DNA of 64,000 bases from Paenibacillus athensensis. GTDB lineage: Bacteria > Bacillota > Bacilli > Paenibacillales > NBRC-103111. The translations under genes and the position numbers were made by a program. Positions within the stretch are counted from its first letter, which is position 1. Every line of letters starts with the position of its first letter. The DNA lies in contig NZ_MYFO02000001.1 in NCBI RefSeq assembly GCF_004514475.2, forward strand, positions 806,001 through 870,000, written 5' to 3'. Under the pieces are notes generated by a model, which made no database searches, was not told the DNA's origin, and worked only from the letters and a program-made list of their open reading frames with translations. Positions 1-8,982 of this stretch are shown here, piece by piece.

Positions 1-15
1 CCAAACAACGTGATT

Positions 16-21
16 ATTATA
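16..21 (-). promoter_or_regulatory. Putative leftward extended -10 promoter
   Basis: Read leftward, the sequence TGCTATAAT gives a perfect TATAAT hexamer preceded by TGn, the extended -10 form. No good -35 is visible. It would drive a gene to the left of the window. In B. subtilis acsA is divergent from acuABC, so an acsA-like gene could lie there, but that is inference. Confidence 0.3.
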
Positions 22-80
22 GCACAATGACCAAATTTCGCCTATGCCCGACAGGTCTTTTCTTTATGCATCAAATTTGC

Positions 81-86
81 TATAAG
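81..86 (+). promoter_or_regulatory. Putative acuA promoter (extended -10)
   Basis: TGCTATAAG, a TGn-TATAAG extended -10 element, lies about 30 bases before the acuA start. The -35 position (58-63, TTTTCT) is weak. It sits back to back with the leftward element at 16-21, which fits a divergent control region. A strong Shine-Dalgarno (AGGAGAG, 101-107) follows. Confidence 0.35.
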
Positions 87-117
87 TGAAGTAGGAAGAA
101 AAGGAGAGCTGGCGCCC

Positions 118-756
118 ATGCAGCATATCAAACGCTATCAAAAGCTTTGCCTGCACCCGTCTGCAGAACATCCCGAGCTTGTCGTGGAAGGTCCTGTAGA
201 GCCCGCACAGCTGCGCGACCTGCGCTTGCACTCGCAGCTCGACGCCTTCCGCCGCCCCGCGGAGCAACACGAAGCTTTGGTGGAAATCGCCGGACTGCCG
301 GAGGGCCGCATCGTGCTCGCACGCGAAGGCGATGTGATCGTCGGCTACGTGACCTTCCACTACCCGGACGACATCGAGCGCTGGTCCGAGGGCCACATGC
401 CCGACTTGATCGAGCTGGGGGCGATTGAAGTCGCCGACGATTACCGCGGGCTCGGAGTGGCCAAACGGCTTGTGCAATTGGCTTTTGCCGACGGACAGCT
501 GGAGAACGTCATTTGCTTTACAACGGAATATTATTGGCACTGGGATTTGGAAAAAAGCGGATTGAACGTCTGGGAATACCGGCAAATGATGGAGAAGCTG
601 ATGAAAAGCGTCGACATGATCTGGTTTGCTACCGACGATCCGGAAATTTGCTCCCATCCGGCCAACTGTCTGATGGTCCGTATCGGCAAGGATGTACCGC
701 TATCCTCGGTCGAGCAATTTGACCGCGTGCGGTTCCGGCAGCGGTTTATGTACTGA
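118..756 (+). CDS. acuA: AcuA: protein N-acetyltransferase acting on acetyl-CoA synthetase
   Basis: A 212-residue GNAT-fold acetyltransferase that resembles B. subtilis AcuA along its length. The family acetylates a lysine of acetyl-CoA synthetase (AcsA) and switches it off. The acetyl-CoA-binding loop is RGLGVA at residues 110-115, after the beta strand IELGAIEV. The family-typical aromatic and acidic stretch EYYWHWDLEKSG follows. The ATG is chosen because AGGAGAG lies ten bases upstream. The deacetylase gene acuC follows on the same strand, as in B. subtilis, but after 268 bases. An acuB-like gene is not found next to it. The family call is firm; the AcsA target is taken from the family. 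Confidence 0.9.
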   Translation: MQHIKRYQKLCLHPSAEHPELVVEGPVEPAQLRDLRLHSQLDAFRRPAEQHEALVEIAGLPEGRIVLAREGDVIVGYVTFHYPDDIERWSEGHMPDLIELGAIEVADDYRGLGVAKRLVQLAFADGQLENVICFTTEYYWHWDLEKSGLNVWEYRQMMEKLMKSVDMIWFATDDPEICSHPANCLMVRIGKDVPLSSVEQFDRVRFRQRFMY

Positions 757-1024
757 GGCCGGATGCCACTCCGATACGCGGCGTGGTTCGCGCCGGCGGC
801 TTCGGTTGCCGCTGCTTTCGTGCGTGGTTGCTGCGCGTGGCGCGTAGTGCGTGGCATCCCTTGCGAGGGTGACAAGCCGGTGCAGCGACCGACCGCGGAC
901 CGGCGCTCTTGCAGATCGCCTCGCACGGGTGAATCATTACGCGGACCGTGGAAAAGGGCGAAGCGCTCGAGCTTTGCTGCTTGCTGCGGCCCAAGCAAGT
1001 TTCGAAAGAAAGGAACGTCCCCTT
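757..1024 (+). other. GC-rich gap between acuA and acuC
   Basis: This stretch of 268 bases has no convincing gene. An acuC reading frame extends back to 851, but that extension is Arg/Ala-rich, lacks family similarity and has no Shine-Dalgarno. The gap is rich in G and C and may fold. I could not match it to a T-box, riboswitch or known leader. Confidence 0.4.
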
Positions 1025-2212
1025 ATGACGCACGACGTCCGTATGCCCGCTTTTATTTACGACGAGCGGGAAATCGCTTACAAATTTAATGATACGCACC
1101 CGTTTAATCAGCAGCGGCTGGCGCTGACCGTCGACTTGCTGCGCAAGGCTGGCGCGCTGCCGCCAGCCGCGCTCCGGGCGCCGCGGCCGGCTACTGACGC
1201 GGAGCTGCTGCGCGTGCATACGCCGGCGTATGTCGAGGCCGTGAAGACGCTAAGCGCTTCCGCGCCGGACCCCGAGTCGGTACGGACGGCCGGACGCTTT
1301 GGGCTGGATACGGACGATACGCCGTTTTTCCCCGGGATGCACGACATCACGGCGACGGTAGTCGGCGGCTCGATTGAAGCGGCCGAGCTGGTCATGTCGG
1401 GCGTCGCGCCGCACGCGCTGCATCTGGGCGGCGGGCTGCATCACGCCATGCCTGGCAAGGGCGCCGGCTTTTGCGTTTATAACGACGCGTCGGCTGCCAT
1501 CGCTCATATTCAGGCCGCATACGGCGCCAAGGTGCTGTACGTCGATACAGACGTGCATCACGGCGACGGCGTGCAATGGAGCTTTTACAGCGACCCGCGC
1601 GTCTGTACGCTGTCGATTCACGAGACGGGTAAATATTTATTCCCCGGTACGGGCGGCGTCCATGAGCGCGGCGACGGGGAAGCGTTCGGCACGTCGCTGA
1701 ACGTGCCTGTTGAGCCGTACACCGAAGACGAATCGTGGCTGGAATGCTTTGGCGAGGTACTAAGCGCCGCCATCGCCCGCTTCCAGCCGGACGTCATCGT
1801 CTCCCAGCATGGCTGCGACGCCCATGCTTACGATCCGCTCGCCCACGTGCATTGCTCGATGCGCGTGTATCAGGCTATGCCGGAGCTGATCCATCAGCTG
1901 GCGCACCAATGGTGCGGCGGACGCTGGATCGCGCTCGGCGGCGGCGGGTACGACATCTGGCGAGTCGTACCGCGCGCTTGGAGCCTGCTCTGGCTCGTGA
2001 TGAGCCAGCAGGCTCCCGCCCTGCAGCTGGGCGCAGAGCCCCAGCTGGAGCTGCCCCAGGCGTGGCTCGACGCCTGGCAAGGGTCGAGCCCCGTCCCGCT
2101 GCCGCGGACGTGGCTCGACGATGTGCGCGGCTGGGCACCGATGCCGCGGCGACAAGCGATTGCCGAGAAAAATCGGCAATCGAAGGAGCTGGCGCTCCTC
2201 TACCTGCGGTAG
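1025..2212 (+). CDS. acuC: AcuC: histone-deacetylase-fold deacetylase of acetyl-CoA synthetase
   Basis: A 395-residue zinc-dependent deacetylase of the arginase/HDAC fold, close in length to B. subtilis AcuC. That enzyme removes the acetyl group added by AcuA and reactivates AcsA. The catalytic His pair is in GGGLHH (139-140). The metal-binding motif VDTDVHHGDG (173-182) supplies Asp176 and His178. A tyrosine-containing GGGGYD loop lies near the end. The ATG at 1025 is preferred to a frame open from 851, because GAAAGGAA lies about 11 bases upstream and the protein then begins like family members. A hairpin terminator follows directly. Confidence 0.92.
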   Translation: MTHDVRMPAFIYDEREIAYKFNDTHPFNQQRLALTVDLLRKAGALPPAALRAPRPATDAELLRVHTPAYVEAVKTLSASAPDPESVRTAGRFGLDTDDTPFFPGMHDITATVVGGSIEAAELVMSGVAPHALHLGGGLHHAMPGKGAGFCVYNDASAAIAHIQAAYGAKVLYVDTDVHHGDGVQWSFYSDPRVCTLSIHETGKYLFPGTGGVHERGDGEAFGTSLNVPVEPYTEDESWLECFGEVLSAAIARFQPDVIVSQHGCDAHAYDPLAHVHCSMRVYQAMPELIHQLAHQWCGGRWIALGGGGYDIWRVVPRAWSLLWLVMSQQAPALQLGAEPQLELPQAWLDAWQGSSPVPLPRTWLDDVRGWAPMPRRQAIAEKNRQSKELALLYLR

Positions 2213-2229
2213 CGCCCGCCCCCAACAAT

Positions 2230-2289
2230 AAAGCCCAAGCGCGCCGCTCCTCCGCTCGCAAGCGGAAGGCATTGGCGCCTTGGGCTTTT
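2230..2289. terminator. Shared terminator between acuC and mtnN
   Basis: Arms AAAGCCCAAG (2230-2239) and CTTGGGCTTT (2279-2288) pair perfectly around an inner hairpin TCCGCT/AGCGGA. A-rich and T-rich flanks on both sides suit termination in both directions. It lies between the convergent acuC and mtnN. Confidence 0.75.
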
Positions 2290-2293
2290 ATAC

Positions 2294-2998
2294 TTACAAA
2301 TGCCGGATCATATCTTCGACGATCCGGTACGAATGCGTCGAGGCCTGCACCGTAAACTCGGCAAAATTCACATGCGCTGAGCCATCGGCCTTATCGGACA
2401 TCGAACGAATGACCACGTAAGGCACGCCGTTCATCGCGCATACCTGTGCGACAGCCGCGCCTTCCATTTCCGTACACGTGCCCCCCAGCTCCTCGTGAAG
2501 CTGGCGGACGAGCTCGCGGCTGGCTACGAACTGGTCGCCGGACAATACGCGGCCAACCTTGACCTTGCCAGGGAACAGCTTTTCGCCCGAAGCGGCGGCC
2601 AACTCGCGCAAGCGCTCGTCAGCAGCAAACACCGACAGCTCCGCAAACGGAATGACACCGCGCGGGAAGCCCAGCGCCGTCACGTCCATATCGTGCTGCA
2701 TACATTCGGCCGAGACGACCAGGTCGCCGATATTCAGCTCCGGGTCCAGCGCGCCCGCTACCCCGGTGAAAATAATCGCTTCCGCGGCAAAGCGGTCAAT
2801 CAGCAGCTGCGTCGTTACTGCTGCGTTCACTTTGCCGACGCCGGATTTGCAGACCACGACGCGCTGTCCGTAAAACATCCCCGTACGGAACGTAATGCCC
2901 GCTTTTACCGTCTCCTCGACCTGCTCCATATGGGCCAGCAGCAGTTCAATCTCTTCATTCATTGCGCCAATCAGCGCAATCGTCGAATACGTTGTCAT
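2294..2998 (-). CDS. mtnN: 5'-methylthioadenosine/S-adenosylhomocysteine nucleosidase
   Basis: A 234-residue cytoplasmic nucleosidase. It hydrolyses methylthioadenosine and S-adenosylhomocysteine to adenine plus the thioribose or ribosylhomocysteine, in the methionine and activated-methyl cycle. Family signatures are present in order: IGAMNEEI (10-17), GVGKVNAA (53-60), TGVAGA (78-83), GDQF (154-157), TEMEGAAVAQV (176-186) and SMSDKADG with catalytic Asp202. Full length. An AGAGGAT site precedes the ATG. It starts 39 bases after ccpA on the same strand, so the two may share a transcript that ends at the 2230-2289 hairpin. Confidence 0.95.
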   Translation of the reverse strand: MTTYSTIALIGAMNEEIELLLAHMEQVEETVKAGITFRTGMFYGQRVVVCKSGVGKVNAAVTTQLLIDRFAAEAIIFTGVAGALDPELNIGDLVVSAECMQHDMDVTALGFPRGVIPFAELSVFAADERLRELAAASGEKLFPGKVKVGRVLSGDQFVASRELVRQLHEELGGTCTEMEGAAVAQVCAMNGVPYVVIRSMSDKADGSAHVNFAEFTVQASTHSYRIVEDMIRHL

Positions 2999-3037
2999 CA
3001 GCTATCCTCTTTCTTTCGCTTCAAATAGAAAGATGGC

Positions 3038-4042
3038 TCAGGATTGAGCCACCGAATGGCGATAAATAATTTCATGCGGCAGTGTCACCTGCGTGTAATC
3101 CATCGCTTCCTTATTCATCAGTTTGGTCAAGAGACGCATCGAAACCGCACCGATATCGTACATCGGCTGCGCAACCGTCGTCAGCGTCGGACGAACCATC
3201 GAAGCCATGCGAATGTTATCTACACTGATCACAGCGACATCCTCCGGCACCTTGAAGCCGGAATCCTGGATCGTGTGAATCGCGCCAATCGCCATTTCGT
3301 CATTCGCCGAAAAAATAGCCGTCGGCCGTGGGTCAAGCTCCAGAAAATATTTCGTCGATTCAATGCCGGACTCATAACGGTAATTCCCGATACGCACATA
3401 TTCGTCGCGCACAGGGATGCCTGCCGCTTCCAACGCCTTGCGATAACCCTGATAGCGGGCAAAGCCGTTAGCCGGATCCTGCAGCGTGCCCGAAATCATC
3501 GCGATGTGACGATGCCCGCCGGCAATCAGCACATTCACCGCATCAAACGCCGCTTTCTCATGATCGATATCGACCGAAGGCATGGCTTGATGCTCGTCCT
3601 TCGTGCCGCACAGCACAACCGGAACCGACGACGTGCGGAACGCCTGAATGTGGTCTTCGGTCACAACGCCGCCCATGAACAAAAGCCCGTCTACCTGCTT
3701 CTCCAGCAGCGTATTGATGACGCGGATTTCCTTCTCTTTCTTCTTGTCGGCATTACATAAGATGATGTTGTAGTGATACATGTTGGCAATATCTTCGATA
3801 CCGCGAGCGACTTCCGCAAAAATCGAGTTGGAAATATCGGGAATAACAACGCCGACCGTCGTGGTTTTCTTGCTCGCGAGACCTCTGGCCACCGCATTGG
3901 GACGGTAGCCTAGCCGTTCGATGGCTTCAAACACCTTCTTGCGGGTTTGCGGCTTCACGTTCGGATTGTTGTTAACGACCCTGGAAACGGTCGCCATCGA
4001 TACGCCTGCTTCTCGGGCTACATCATAAATGGTTACGGTCAC
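3038..4042 (-). CDS. ccpA: Catabolite control protein A (LacI family)
   Basis: This LacI/GalR regulator matches CcpA closely. The helix-turn-helix ([20 protein letters not shown], residues 4-23), the hinge helix with [14 protein letters not shown], and the periplasmic-binding-like core are all as in B. subtilis CcpA. With HPr-Ser-P it binds cre sites and governs carbon catabolite repression. I place the start at GTG 4042 rather than the ATG at 4057, because GGAGAGAG sits 6-8 bases before the GTG while nothing suitable precedes the ATG. The resulting 334 residues equal the B. subtilis protein. Its targets plausibly include the PTS, gluconate and acu genes nearby, but I did not find firm cre sites. 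Confidence 0.93.
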   Translation of the reverse strand: MTVTIYDVAREAGVSMATVSRVVNNNPNVKPQTRKKVFEAIERLGYRPNAVARGLASKKTTTVGVVIPDISNSIFAEVARGIEDIANMYHYNIILCNADKKKEKEIRVINTLLEKQVDGLLFMGGVVTEDHIQAFRTSSVPVVLCGTKDEHQAMPSVDIDHEKAAFDAVNVLIAGGHRHIAMISGTLQDPANGFARYQGYRKALEAAGIPVRDEYVRIGNYRYESGIESTKYFLELDPRPTAIFSANDEMAIGAIHTIQDSGFKVPEDVAVISVDNIRMASMVRPTLTTVAQPMYDIGAVSMRLLTKLMNKEAMDYTQVTLPHEIIYRHSVAQS

Positions 4043-4190
4043 GGCTGCTCTCTCCATCTTTAAAAGTATTCTACGATCCTATCATATTAACGTTATGATA
4101 CGACAAAATGTTCCATCTTGCAATCGCATTCCCTCTCTACATGCTATTGTACCCTACCTTGCTAATCGTTTTCAATACGACATCTTTTCG

Positions 4191-4228
4191 CGCAAACAGC
4201 CAATCTCTGAGGAGGTTGGCTGTTTGCG
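4191..4228. terminator. Perfect 13-bp inverted repeat, probable terminator
   Basis: Arms CGCAAACAGCCAA (4191-4203) and TTGGCTGTTTGCG (4216-4228) are perfect complements around a 12-base loop. The hairpin lies seven bases past the stop of the leftward zinc-ribbon gene. The T-run is poor on either side, so a terminator role is likely but not certain. Confidence 0.5.
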
Positions 4229-4234
4229 TCTTGC

Positions 4235-4642
4235 TTATGTCGTGATCGTATTTTGCGTGATTTGCGAAAGCCTTTTGCGCGTGTCTTCCATCCATGCCGC
4301 ATCGCCCAGCGATTGGGCCAGCAGCAGGATGTCGAGCAGCTCGTTGATCCGCTCCTGAACAATCTGTTCCATCGAATCGTTCATATGCTCTTTCTCGGTG
4401 ACCTTGAGCAGCAAATAAGCGATTTCCGACAGCTCGTGGAAATACAGCTGCTGCTTGCCGGGTTTGCTGCCGAGCTTGCCAATCAGTCCGGTCAGCTCCG
4501 GCTTGACATGCGGCACCACCTCGCTGCGGCCGCAGCCTTCGCAGGAATAAATAGGCACATTTTCGATATCGACTTTATTTTGATAGATCACGGTTCGCAG
4601 ACGAAGGTTCATCGTGCGTCCGCACTTGCAATACTTTTGCAT
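4235..4642 (-). CDS. Zinc-ribbon (YgiT-like) protein of unknown function
   Basis: About 135 residues. The N-terminal part carries two Cys pairs, CKCG at residues 5-8 and CEGCG at about 34-38, which would form a zinc ribbon like that of YgiT/MqsA-type proteins. The rest is helical and leucine-rich with no motif I recognise. The ATG at 4642 is chosen because AAGGAG lies nine bases upstream and the zinc ribbon then starts at once. A longer frame to 4753 has no support. It lies downstream of the PfpI-like gene on the same strand, 113 bases away. There is no HTH domain, so it is not an MqsA-type antitoxin as written. Function unknown. Confidence 0.6.
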   Translation of the reverse strand: MQKYCKCGRTMNLRLRTVIYQNKVDIENVPIYSCEGCGRSEVVPHVKPELTGLIGKLGSKPGKQQLYFHELSEIAYLLLKVTEKEHMNDSMEQIVQERINELLDILLLAQSLGDAAWMEDTRKRLSQITQNTITT

Positions 4643-4755
4643 CCGATACACTCCTTCATGGCAGAAACCCTGTGCACTTTTCGGTTCTTGACTAAAGATA
4701 TTCGATCTTTCGCCGCGAACTCCTGCCAATCTGGAGGATGTAGTTTTTTCCACTT

Positions 4756-5286
4756 TTAGCCGATAAATCCGGTTAACGCATCAACAAACGCCTTCGAAAA
4801 AGCCGGCAAATCCGGCGGTCTGCGGCCGGAGATGATGTTGCGGTCGACCACAACCTCCTGATCCACCCATACAGCCCCCGCATTCTCCAAATCATCGCGG
4901 ATGCCCGGCGTCGACGTCATCGTGTAGCCGCTGACGATTTTGGCCGAAATCAGCACCCAGCCTGCATGACAGATCTGCGCAATCGGCTTTGCCGCAGCGT
5001 GAAACTCCTGTGTCAGCCGCAGCACGTCCGCATAACGGCGCAGCTTGTCGGGCGCCCAGCCGCCCGGCACGTATAGCCCGATGTAATCCTCGGAGCGCAC
5101 ATCGCCAAACGCATAATCGGTTGTCAGCGGCACGCCGTATTTACCGTGGTAGACGGTCGCTGCTTTCGGGCCGACGATATGTACGGTTGCTCCCGCTTCC
5201 CGCAGCCGCAGCACCGGATACCACATCTCCAAATCCTCAAATTCCTCGTCGACGAACGCGAGTACTTGCTTACCTGCCAATTCCAT
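4756..5286 (-). CDS. DJ-1/PfpI-family protein
   Basis: A 176-residue cytoplasmic protein of the DJ-1/PfpI superfamily, whose members include glyoxalase III/deglycase-type stress proteins and proteases. The nucleophile elbow is QICHAGW (Cys near residue 105, followed by His). The acidic strand FVDEEFED near the N-terminus carries the conserved Glu. The start overlaps the end of ptsI by 17 bases, so it is probably translated with the PTS genes. A role in handling reactive carbonyls made during sugar uptake is possible, but that is inference. Substrate unknown. Confidence 0.85.
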   Translation of the reverse strand: MELAGKQVLAFVDEEFEDLEMWYPVLRLREAGATVHIVGPKAATVYHGKYGVPLTTDYAFGDVRSEDYIGLYVPGGWAPDKLRRYADVLRLTQEFHAAAKPIAQICHAGWVLISAKIVSGYTMTSTPGIRDDLENAGAVWVDQEVVVDRNIISGRRPPDLPAFSKAFVDALTGFIG

Positions 5287-7030
5287 TCGTATTCCCTCCC
5301 GCTACTGCTTCCGCCTGTTCGATTTGATCAAGCAGGGCATTGATTTCCGCGCTAGTCTTGCATGTCAGAATATGTTCCAGCAGCGCGCGGCACTGACCGG
5401 AATCGCTTCGCAGCAGCCGATGCTTGACGTGAAGCAGCGACTGAACCGAAATACTCAGTTCTTCAATACCCAAGCCCAGCCAGATCGGCAACGCCCGGAT
5501 ATCGCCGGCCAGCTCGCCGCAGACGCTGACCGGAATGCCGACGCGCCTTGCTGCATCAATAATCGTCTTGAGCAGCCGGATGACGGCCGGATGGAACGGA
5601 TCGTACATATGGGCAATCGTTTCGTTCATCCGGTCAACAGCGAGCACGTATTGCACCAGATCGTTGGTGCCGATGCTCAGAAAATCGACCTCGCTGGCCA
5701 GCATATCGGCAATCACCGCTGCAGCCGGCACCTCGATGGTAATCCCGACCTCAATATTGGCCTTGTAAGGCAATCCGGCAGCCGCCAGCTCGCGCTTGGC
5801 CTCTTCCAGCAGCTCATTGGCTCTGCGCACTTCGCCTACTGTCGTAATCATCGGGTACATCAGCTTGACGTTTCCGTGCACGGCAGCCCGCAAAATGGCC
5901 TTGAGCTGTGTCTTGAACAGGTCCTTGCGGTCCAAGGAAATACGGATCGCCCGGTAACCGAGAAACGGATTGTCCTCTTTGGGGAACGGCAAATAATCGA
6001 GCTTCTTGTCCCCACCGATATCCAGCGTGCGAATGATCAGCGGCTTGCCGCCAAGACGCGCCGCGGCGTGCTGATACACCGCAAATTGCTCCTCCTCGCT
6101 GGGCAGCGAATCCCGGTCCATGTACAAATATTCGGTGCGGAACAAGCCGACGCCAACTGCGCCGCTTTTGAGCACCTGATCCAATTCCTTGATCGAGTTC
6201 ATGTTGGCATGCAGCTTGATAACTGTACGGTCGACGGTTGCTGAAGGCACATCGGCAATCTCCTGCAAGCTGTCGGTAAATTCCTGCCAGTTGCGCTTGC
6301 GCGCCAGATAACGCTCGATCGTGCTTTCGTCCGGATTGATGTATAAAGTGCCTTCCTGACCGTCAATGATCAGGAAATCCCCGTTCTGAATCGGACGCAG
6401 CAGCTTACCTTCCAGCCCGACGATGTACGGCGTCGACATCGCTCTGGCCATAATCGCCACGTGGGAGTGCGTACCGCCAAGCATCGTCACCAGACCCAGC
6501 AATCGGCCCGGATCCAGATGCGCCAGCTGCGACGGCGTCAGCTCCTTGGCAACCAGAATATACGGATGATCCTGCGGCGGCGGCGCCGTCTCTTCGATGT
6601 CGCCAAGCAAATGCTTGAGCAGCCGGTTGCCGACATCCTTGATATCAAGCGCCCGCTCCTTCATATATTCGTCATCGATGACGTCAAACATCCCGACAAA
6701 CTTATCGATGACTTCCTTGACCGCAACCTCGGCGGCTTTGTATTGCCGTTCGATGATCTCCTGAATTTCATTCATGAAAATCGGGTCTTCCAGAATCGCC
6801 AAATGCGCATCGAAAATGTAGGCTTGATCCTGACCAACAACCTCTTTGATCTCCTGCTTGATCAGCTCCAGCTCATCCTTGGACGAACGGATGCCGTCAT
6901 AAAGCCGCTCATATTCATAGGCCAGATCCGAAACCTCGACCATTTTCTCGGGGAAATCCCATTCCCAGGCCGGAACGACATACGCTTTGCCCATGGCGAT
7001 TCCCGCCGATGCCCCAATCCCTCTGATCAT
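5270..7030 (-). CDS. ptsI: PTS Enzyme I (phosphoenolpyruvate-protein phosphotransferase), variant active site
   Basis: A 586-residue cytoplasmic Enzyme I. It takes phosphate from phosphoenolpyruvate onto a His and passes it to HPr. The order is N-terminal helical HPr-binding domain, phospho-His loop, then the PEP-binding barrel (IRTLDIGGDKKLDY, SIGTNDLVQYVLAVDR, SVCGELAGD). The active His is His190. Its motif reads GGTHSH, whereas common Enzyme I proteins have GGxTSH, so the conserved Thr is His here. The ATG overlaps the stop of the EIICBA gene as ATGA. No ptsH (HPr) is adjacent, which is unusual. It may be a dedicated paralogue or the main Enzyme I. Confidence 0.92.
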   Translation of the reverse strand: MIRGIGASAGIAMGKAYVVPAWEWDFPEKMVEVSDLAYEYERLYDGIRSSKDELELIKQEIKEVVGQDQAYIFDAHLAILEDPIFMNEIQEIIERQYKAAEVAVKEVIDKFVGMFDVIDDEYMKERALDIKDVGNRLLKHLLGDIEETAPPPQDHPYILVAKELTPSQLAHLDPGRLLGLVTMLGGTHSHVAIMARAMSTPYIVGLEGKLLRPIQNGDFLIIDGQEGTLYINPDESTIERYLARKRNWQEFTDSLQEIADVPSATVDRTVIKLHANMNSIKELDQVLKSGAVGVGLFRTEYLYMDRDSLPSEEEQFAVYQHAAARLGGKPLIIRTLDIGGDKKLDYLPFPKEDNPFLGYRAIRISLDRKDLFKTQLKAILRAAVHGNVKLMYPMITTVGEVRRANELLEEAKRELAAAGLPYKANIEVGITIEVPAAAVIADMLASEVDFLSIGTNDLVQYVLAVDRMNETIAHMYDPFHPAVIRLLKTIIDAARRVGIPVSVCGELAGDIRALPIWLGLGIEELSISVQSLLHVKHRLLRSDSGQCRALLEHILTCKTSAEINALLDQIEQAEAVAGGNTNGIGR

Positions 7031-8916
7031 CCGTTCGACCCTCCCGCTGTTGTGGCAGACTTTAAGACGACGGACATCACGGAAGCCTGGCCTTTTTTGA
7101 CTGTTTTAAACGGTGCAAAGCTCCATGATTTGATCACGCCCGGATTGGTTATGATCATCGGTGTCGCCAGAGACGTTGCCAATTTTTTCACCTTCTGCAA
7201 ATTGAACTTGACGAGCATTTGGCCGGGTTCGACCCAATCTCCTTCCTTGACGACCGCGTTAAAGCATTTGCCCGGCAGGCTGGCCGTATCGATGCCGATG
7301 TGCAGCAGCACCTCAAGCCCCTCCTCCGTTTCGATGCCCAGCGCGTGCATGGACGGATACACATGAACGATTTTGCCGGCAACCGGCGAGACAAGCTCTC
7401 CTTTGTCCGGATAAAACGCAACGCCGTTGCCGACCAGCTTGGAGGCAAAAATCTGATCGGGCACCTCTTCAATCGGCACCATCCGGCCTTGCATCGGCGA
7501 ATGAAACAACACGATCTGAATATCCTTGCGCAGCAGCTTGACGATTTCTTCGCGGATCAGCTCGGAGAACGTGCCGAATACCACTTGAACGTTGCCGCCG
7601 CCCAAATGGATCACCCCCGCCGCTCCGAGGTGACGCAGTGCGGTAATATCCATCATTTTGTCGTTGACGAGCGTCAGGCGCAGCCGCGTAATGCACGCTT
7701 CGATTTTTTTGATGTTGTCCTTGCCGCCTAACGCCTGCAAAATCAGCGGAGAACGGTACGGAATGTCGCCTGCCCACTCCTCCAGCGAGGAGCCTTCCTC
7801 GCGGCCCGGCGTCGGGATGCGGAAACGGCGGATCGCCCAACGGAACATAAAATAATAAAGCAAACCGTAGACAAGGCCAAGCGGCAGCAGCAGCCAGCCG
7901 TTATGCGCCAGATGCTCATTGATCACAAAATCGATGGCCCCGGCTGAATACGAAAAGCCGTGATGAATGTTCAGCTCATACGAAATCCACATCGCTGCGC
8001 CGGACAAAACCGCATGCACAACGAACAAATACGGAGCAACAAACAGGAAAGCGAATTCAATCGGCTCGGTCACGCCGGTCAAAAAGGACGCAAGCGCTGC
8101 AGTAAGAAACGTCGCTTTAATATGCGGCTTCAAATCCTCGCGCGCCTCGTGGATGATGGCAAACGCAATCGCCGGAAGCGCAAACATCATAATCGGGTAC
8201 AATCCGGCCATATAAATACCCGCCGAAGGATCGCCGGCAAAAAAGCGGGGCAAATCCCCGTATACCCGATCGCCTGCGTCGGTTTGATAGGAGCCGAGCT
8301 GGAACCAGAAAAAATTGTTCAGAATATGATGCAGCCCCGACGGAACGAGCAGCCGGTGCACGATGCCGTACAAAAACGCGCCAAAGCCGCCCATGCCAAG
8401 CAGCCAGTTGGAAAGCTTGTTCATGCCCGTCTCCAAATACGGGCCGACGGCAATCATTACATAGGAAAGCAAAAACGTCGCCAGCCCCATACAGATCGGC
8501 ACAATACGCGGTCCGCCGAAAAACTGGATGTACTCCGGCAGCTTCAAATTTTTGAAACGGTGATAAATAATCGCTGCCAGCAGTCCGATCAGAATGCCGC
8601 CGGAAACGCCAAGCTGAAAATTCATGCCCAGCTCCTGCTCGACAAGCCGCGTAAACATGAAATAACCGAGCAGCGCCGACAGTCCTGCTGTTCCTGCGCT
8701 TTCGGTCAGCCCCAAAGCAACTCCGACTGCAAAAATAAGCGGAATATAATGAAAGATCGTTTGTCCGGCAAGCAGCAGCATCTCGCCGAATTTGGGGGCA
8801 TGCATCGCCTCCCAGGGCAAGTCGCCCAAGCGAAGCAGCACGGCCGCCACCGGAAGCACAATGGTCGGCAGCATCAAGGAGCGTCCGAGCTGCTGTAAAT
8901 TTCCCATCCAGTTCAA
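7027..8916 (-). CDS. PTS sugar transporter EIICBA (glucose/N-acetylglucosamine type)
   Basis: A single-chain PTS permease that phosphorylates its sugar during uptake. The membrane IIC domain has about ten hydrophobic segments and the loop LTGVTEPIEFAF. It is followed by IIB with the phospho-Cys motif EACITRLRL, and IIA with LLHIGIDT carrying the phospho-His. The C-terminus is complete. A longer frame starts at TTG 8943. I prefer TTG 8916, since GAGAGGGGGG lies about nine bases upstream and a plausible promoter overlaps 8943. The sugar cannot be read from sequence; glucose, GlcNAc or a related hexose is likely. It is translationally coupled to ptsI. Confidence 0.88.
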   Translation of the reverse strand: MNWMGNLQQLGRSLMLPTIVLPVAAVLLRLGDLPWEAMHAPKFGEMLLLAGQTIFHYIPLIFAVGVALGLTESAGTAGLSALLGYFMFTRLVEQELGMNFQLGVSGGILIGLLAAIIYHRFKNLKLPEYIQFFGGPRIVPICMGLATFLLSYVMIAVGPYLETGMNKLSNWLLGMGGFGAFLYGIVHRLLVPSGLHHILNNFFWFQLGSYQTDAGDRVYGDLPRFFAGDPSAGIYMAGLYPIMMFALPAIAFAIIHEAREDLKPHIKATFLTAALASFLTGVTEPIEFAFLFVAPYLFVVHAVLSGAAMWISYELNIHHGFSYSAGAIDFVINEHLAHNGWLLLPLGLVYGLLYYFMFRWAIRRFRIPTPGREEGSSLEEWAGDIPYRSPLILQALGGKDNIKKIEACITRLRLTLVNDKMMDITALRHLGAAGVIHLGGGNVQVVFGTFSELIREEIVKLLRKDIQIVLFHSPMQGRMVPIEEVPDQIFASKLVGNGVAFYPDKGELVSPVAGKIVHVYPSMHALGIETEEGLEVLLHIGIDTASLPGKCFNAVVKEGDWVEPGQMLVKFNLQKVKKLATSLATPMIITNPGVIKSWSFAPFKTVKKGQASVMSVVLKSATTAGGSNG

Positions 8917-8943
8917 ATCGAATGCGCCCCCCTCTCTATTCAA

Positions 8944-8972
8944 ATCCTAAAGCTTGTCGACGTTTTTGTCAA
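8944..8972 (-). promoter_or_regulatory. Candidate promoter of the PTS operon
   Basis: Leftward TTGACA (8967-8972) is followed after 17 bases by TAGGAT (8944-8949). This would start transcription near 8937, just ahead of the GAGAGGGGGG site and TTG 8916. The -10 is imperfect. Confidence 0.35.
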
Positions 8973-8982
8973 AACAAAATAA

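Noticed and set aside
757-1024. T-box or riboswitch between acuA and acuC
   Set aside because: I could not find the T-box core, a specifier loop or a terminator/antiterminator pair, and the downstream gene does not suit a T-box.
4235-4642. Zinc-ribbon protein as an MqsA-type antitoxin
   Set aside because: It lacks the C-terminal helix-turn-helix domain and has no partner toxin gene next to it.
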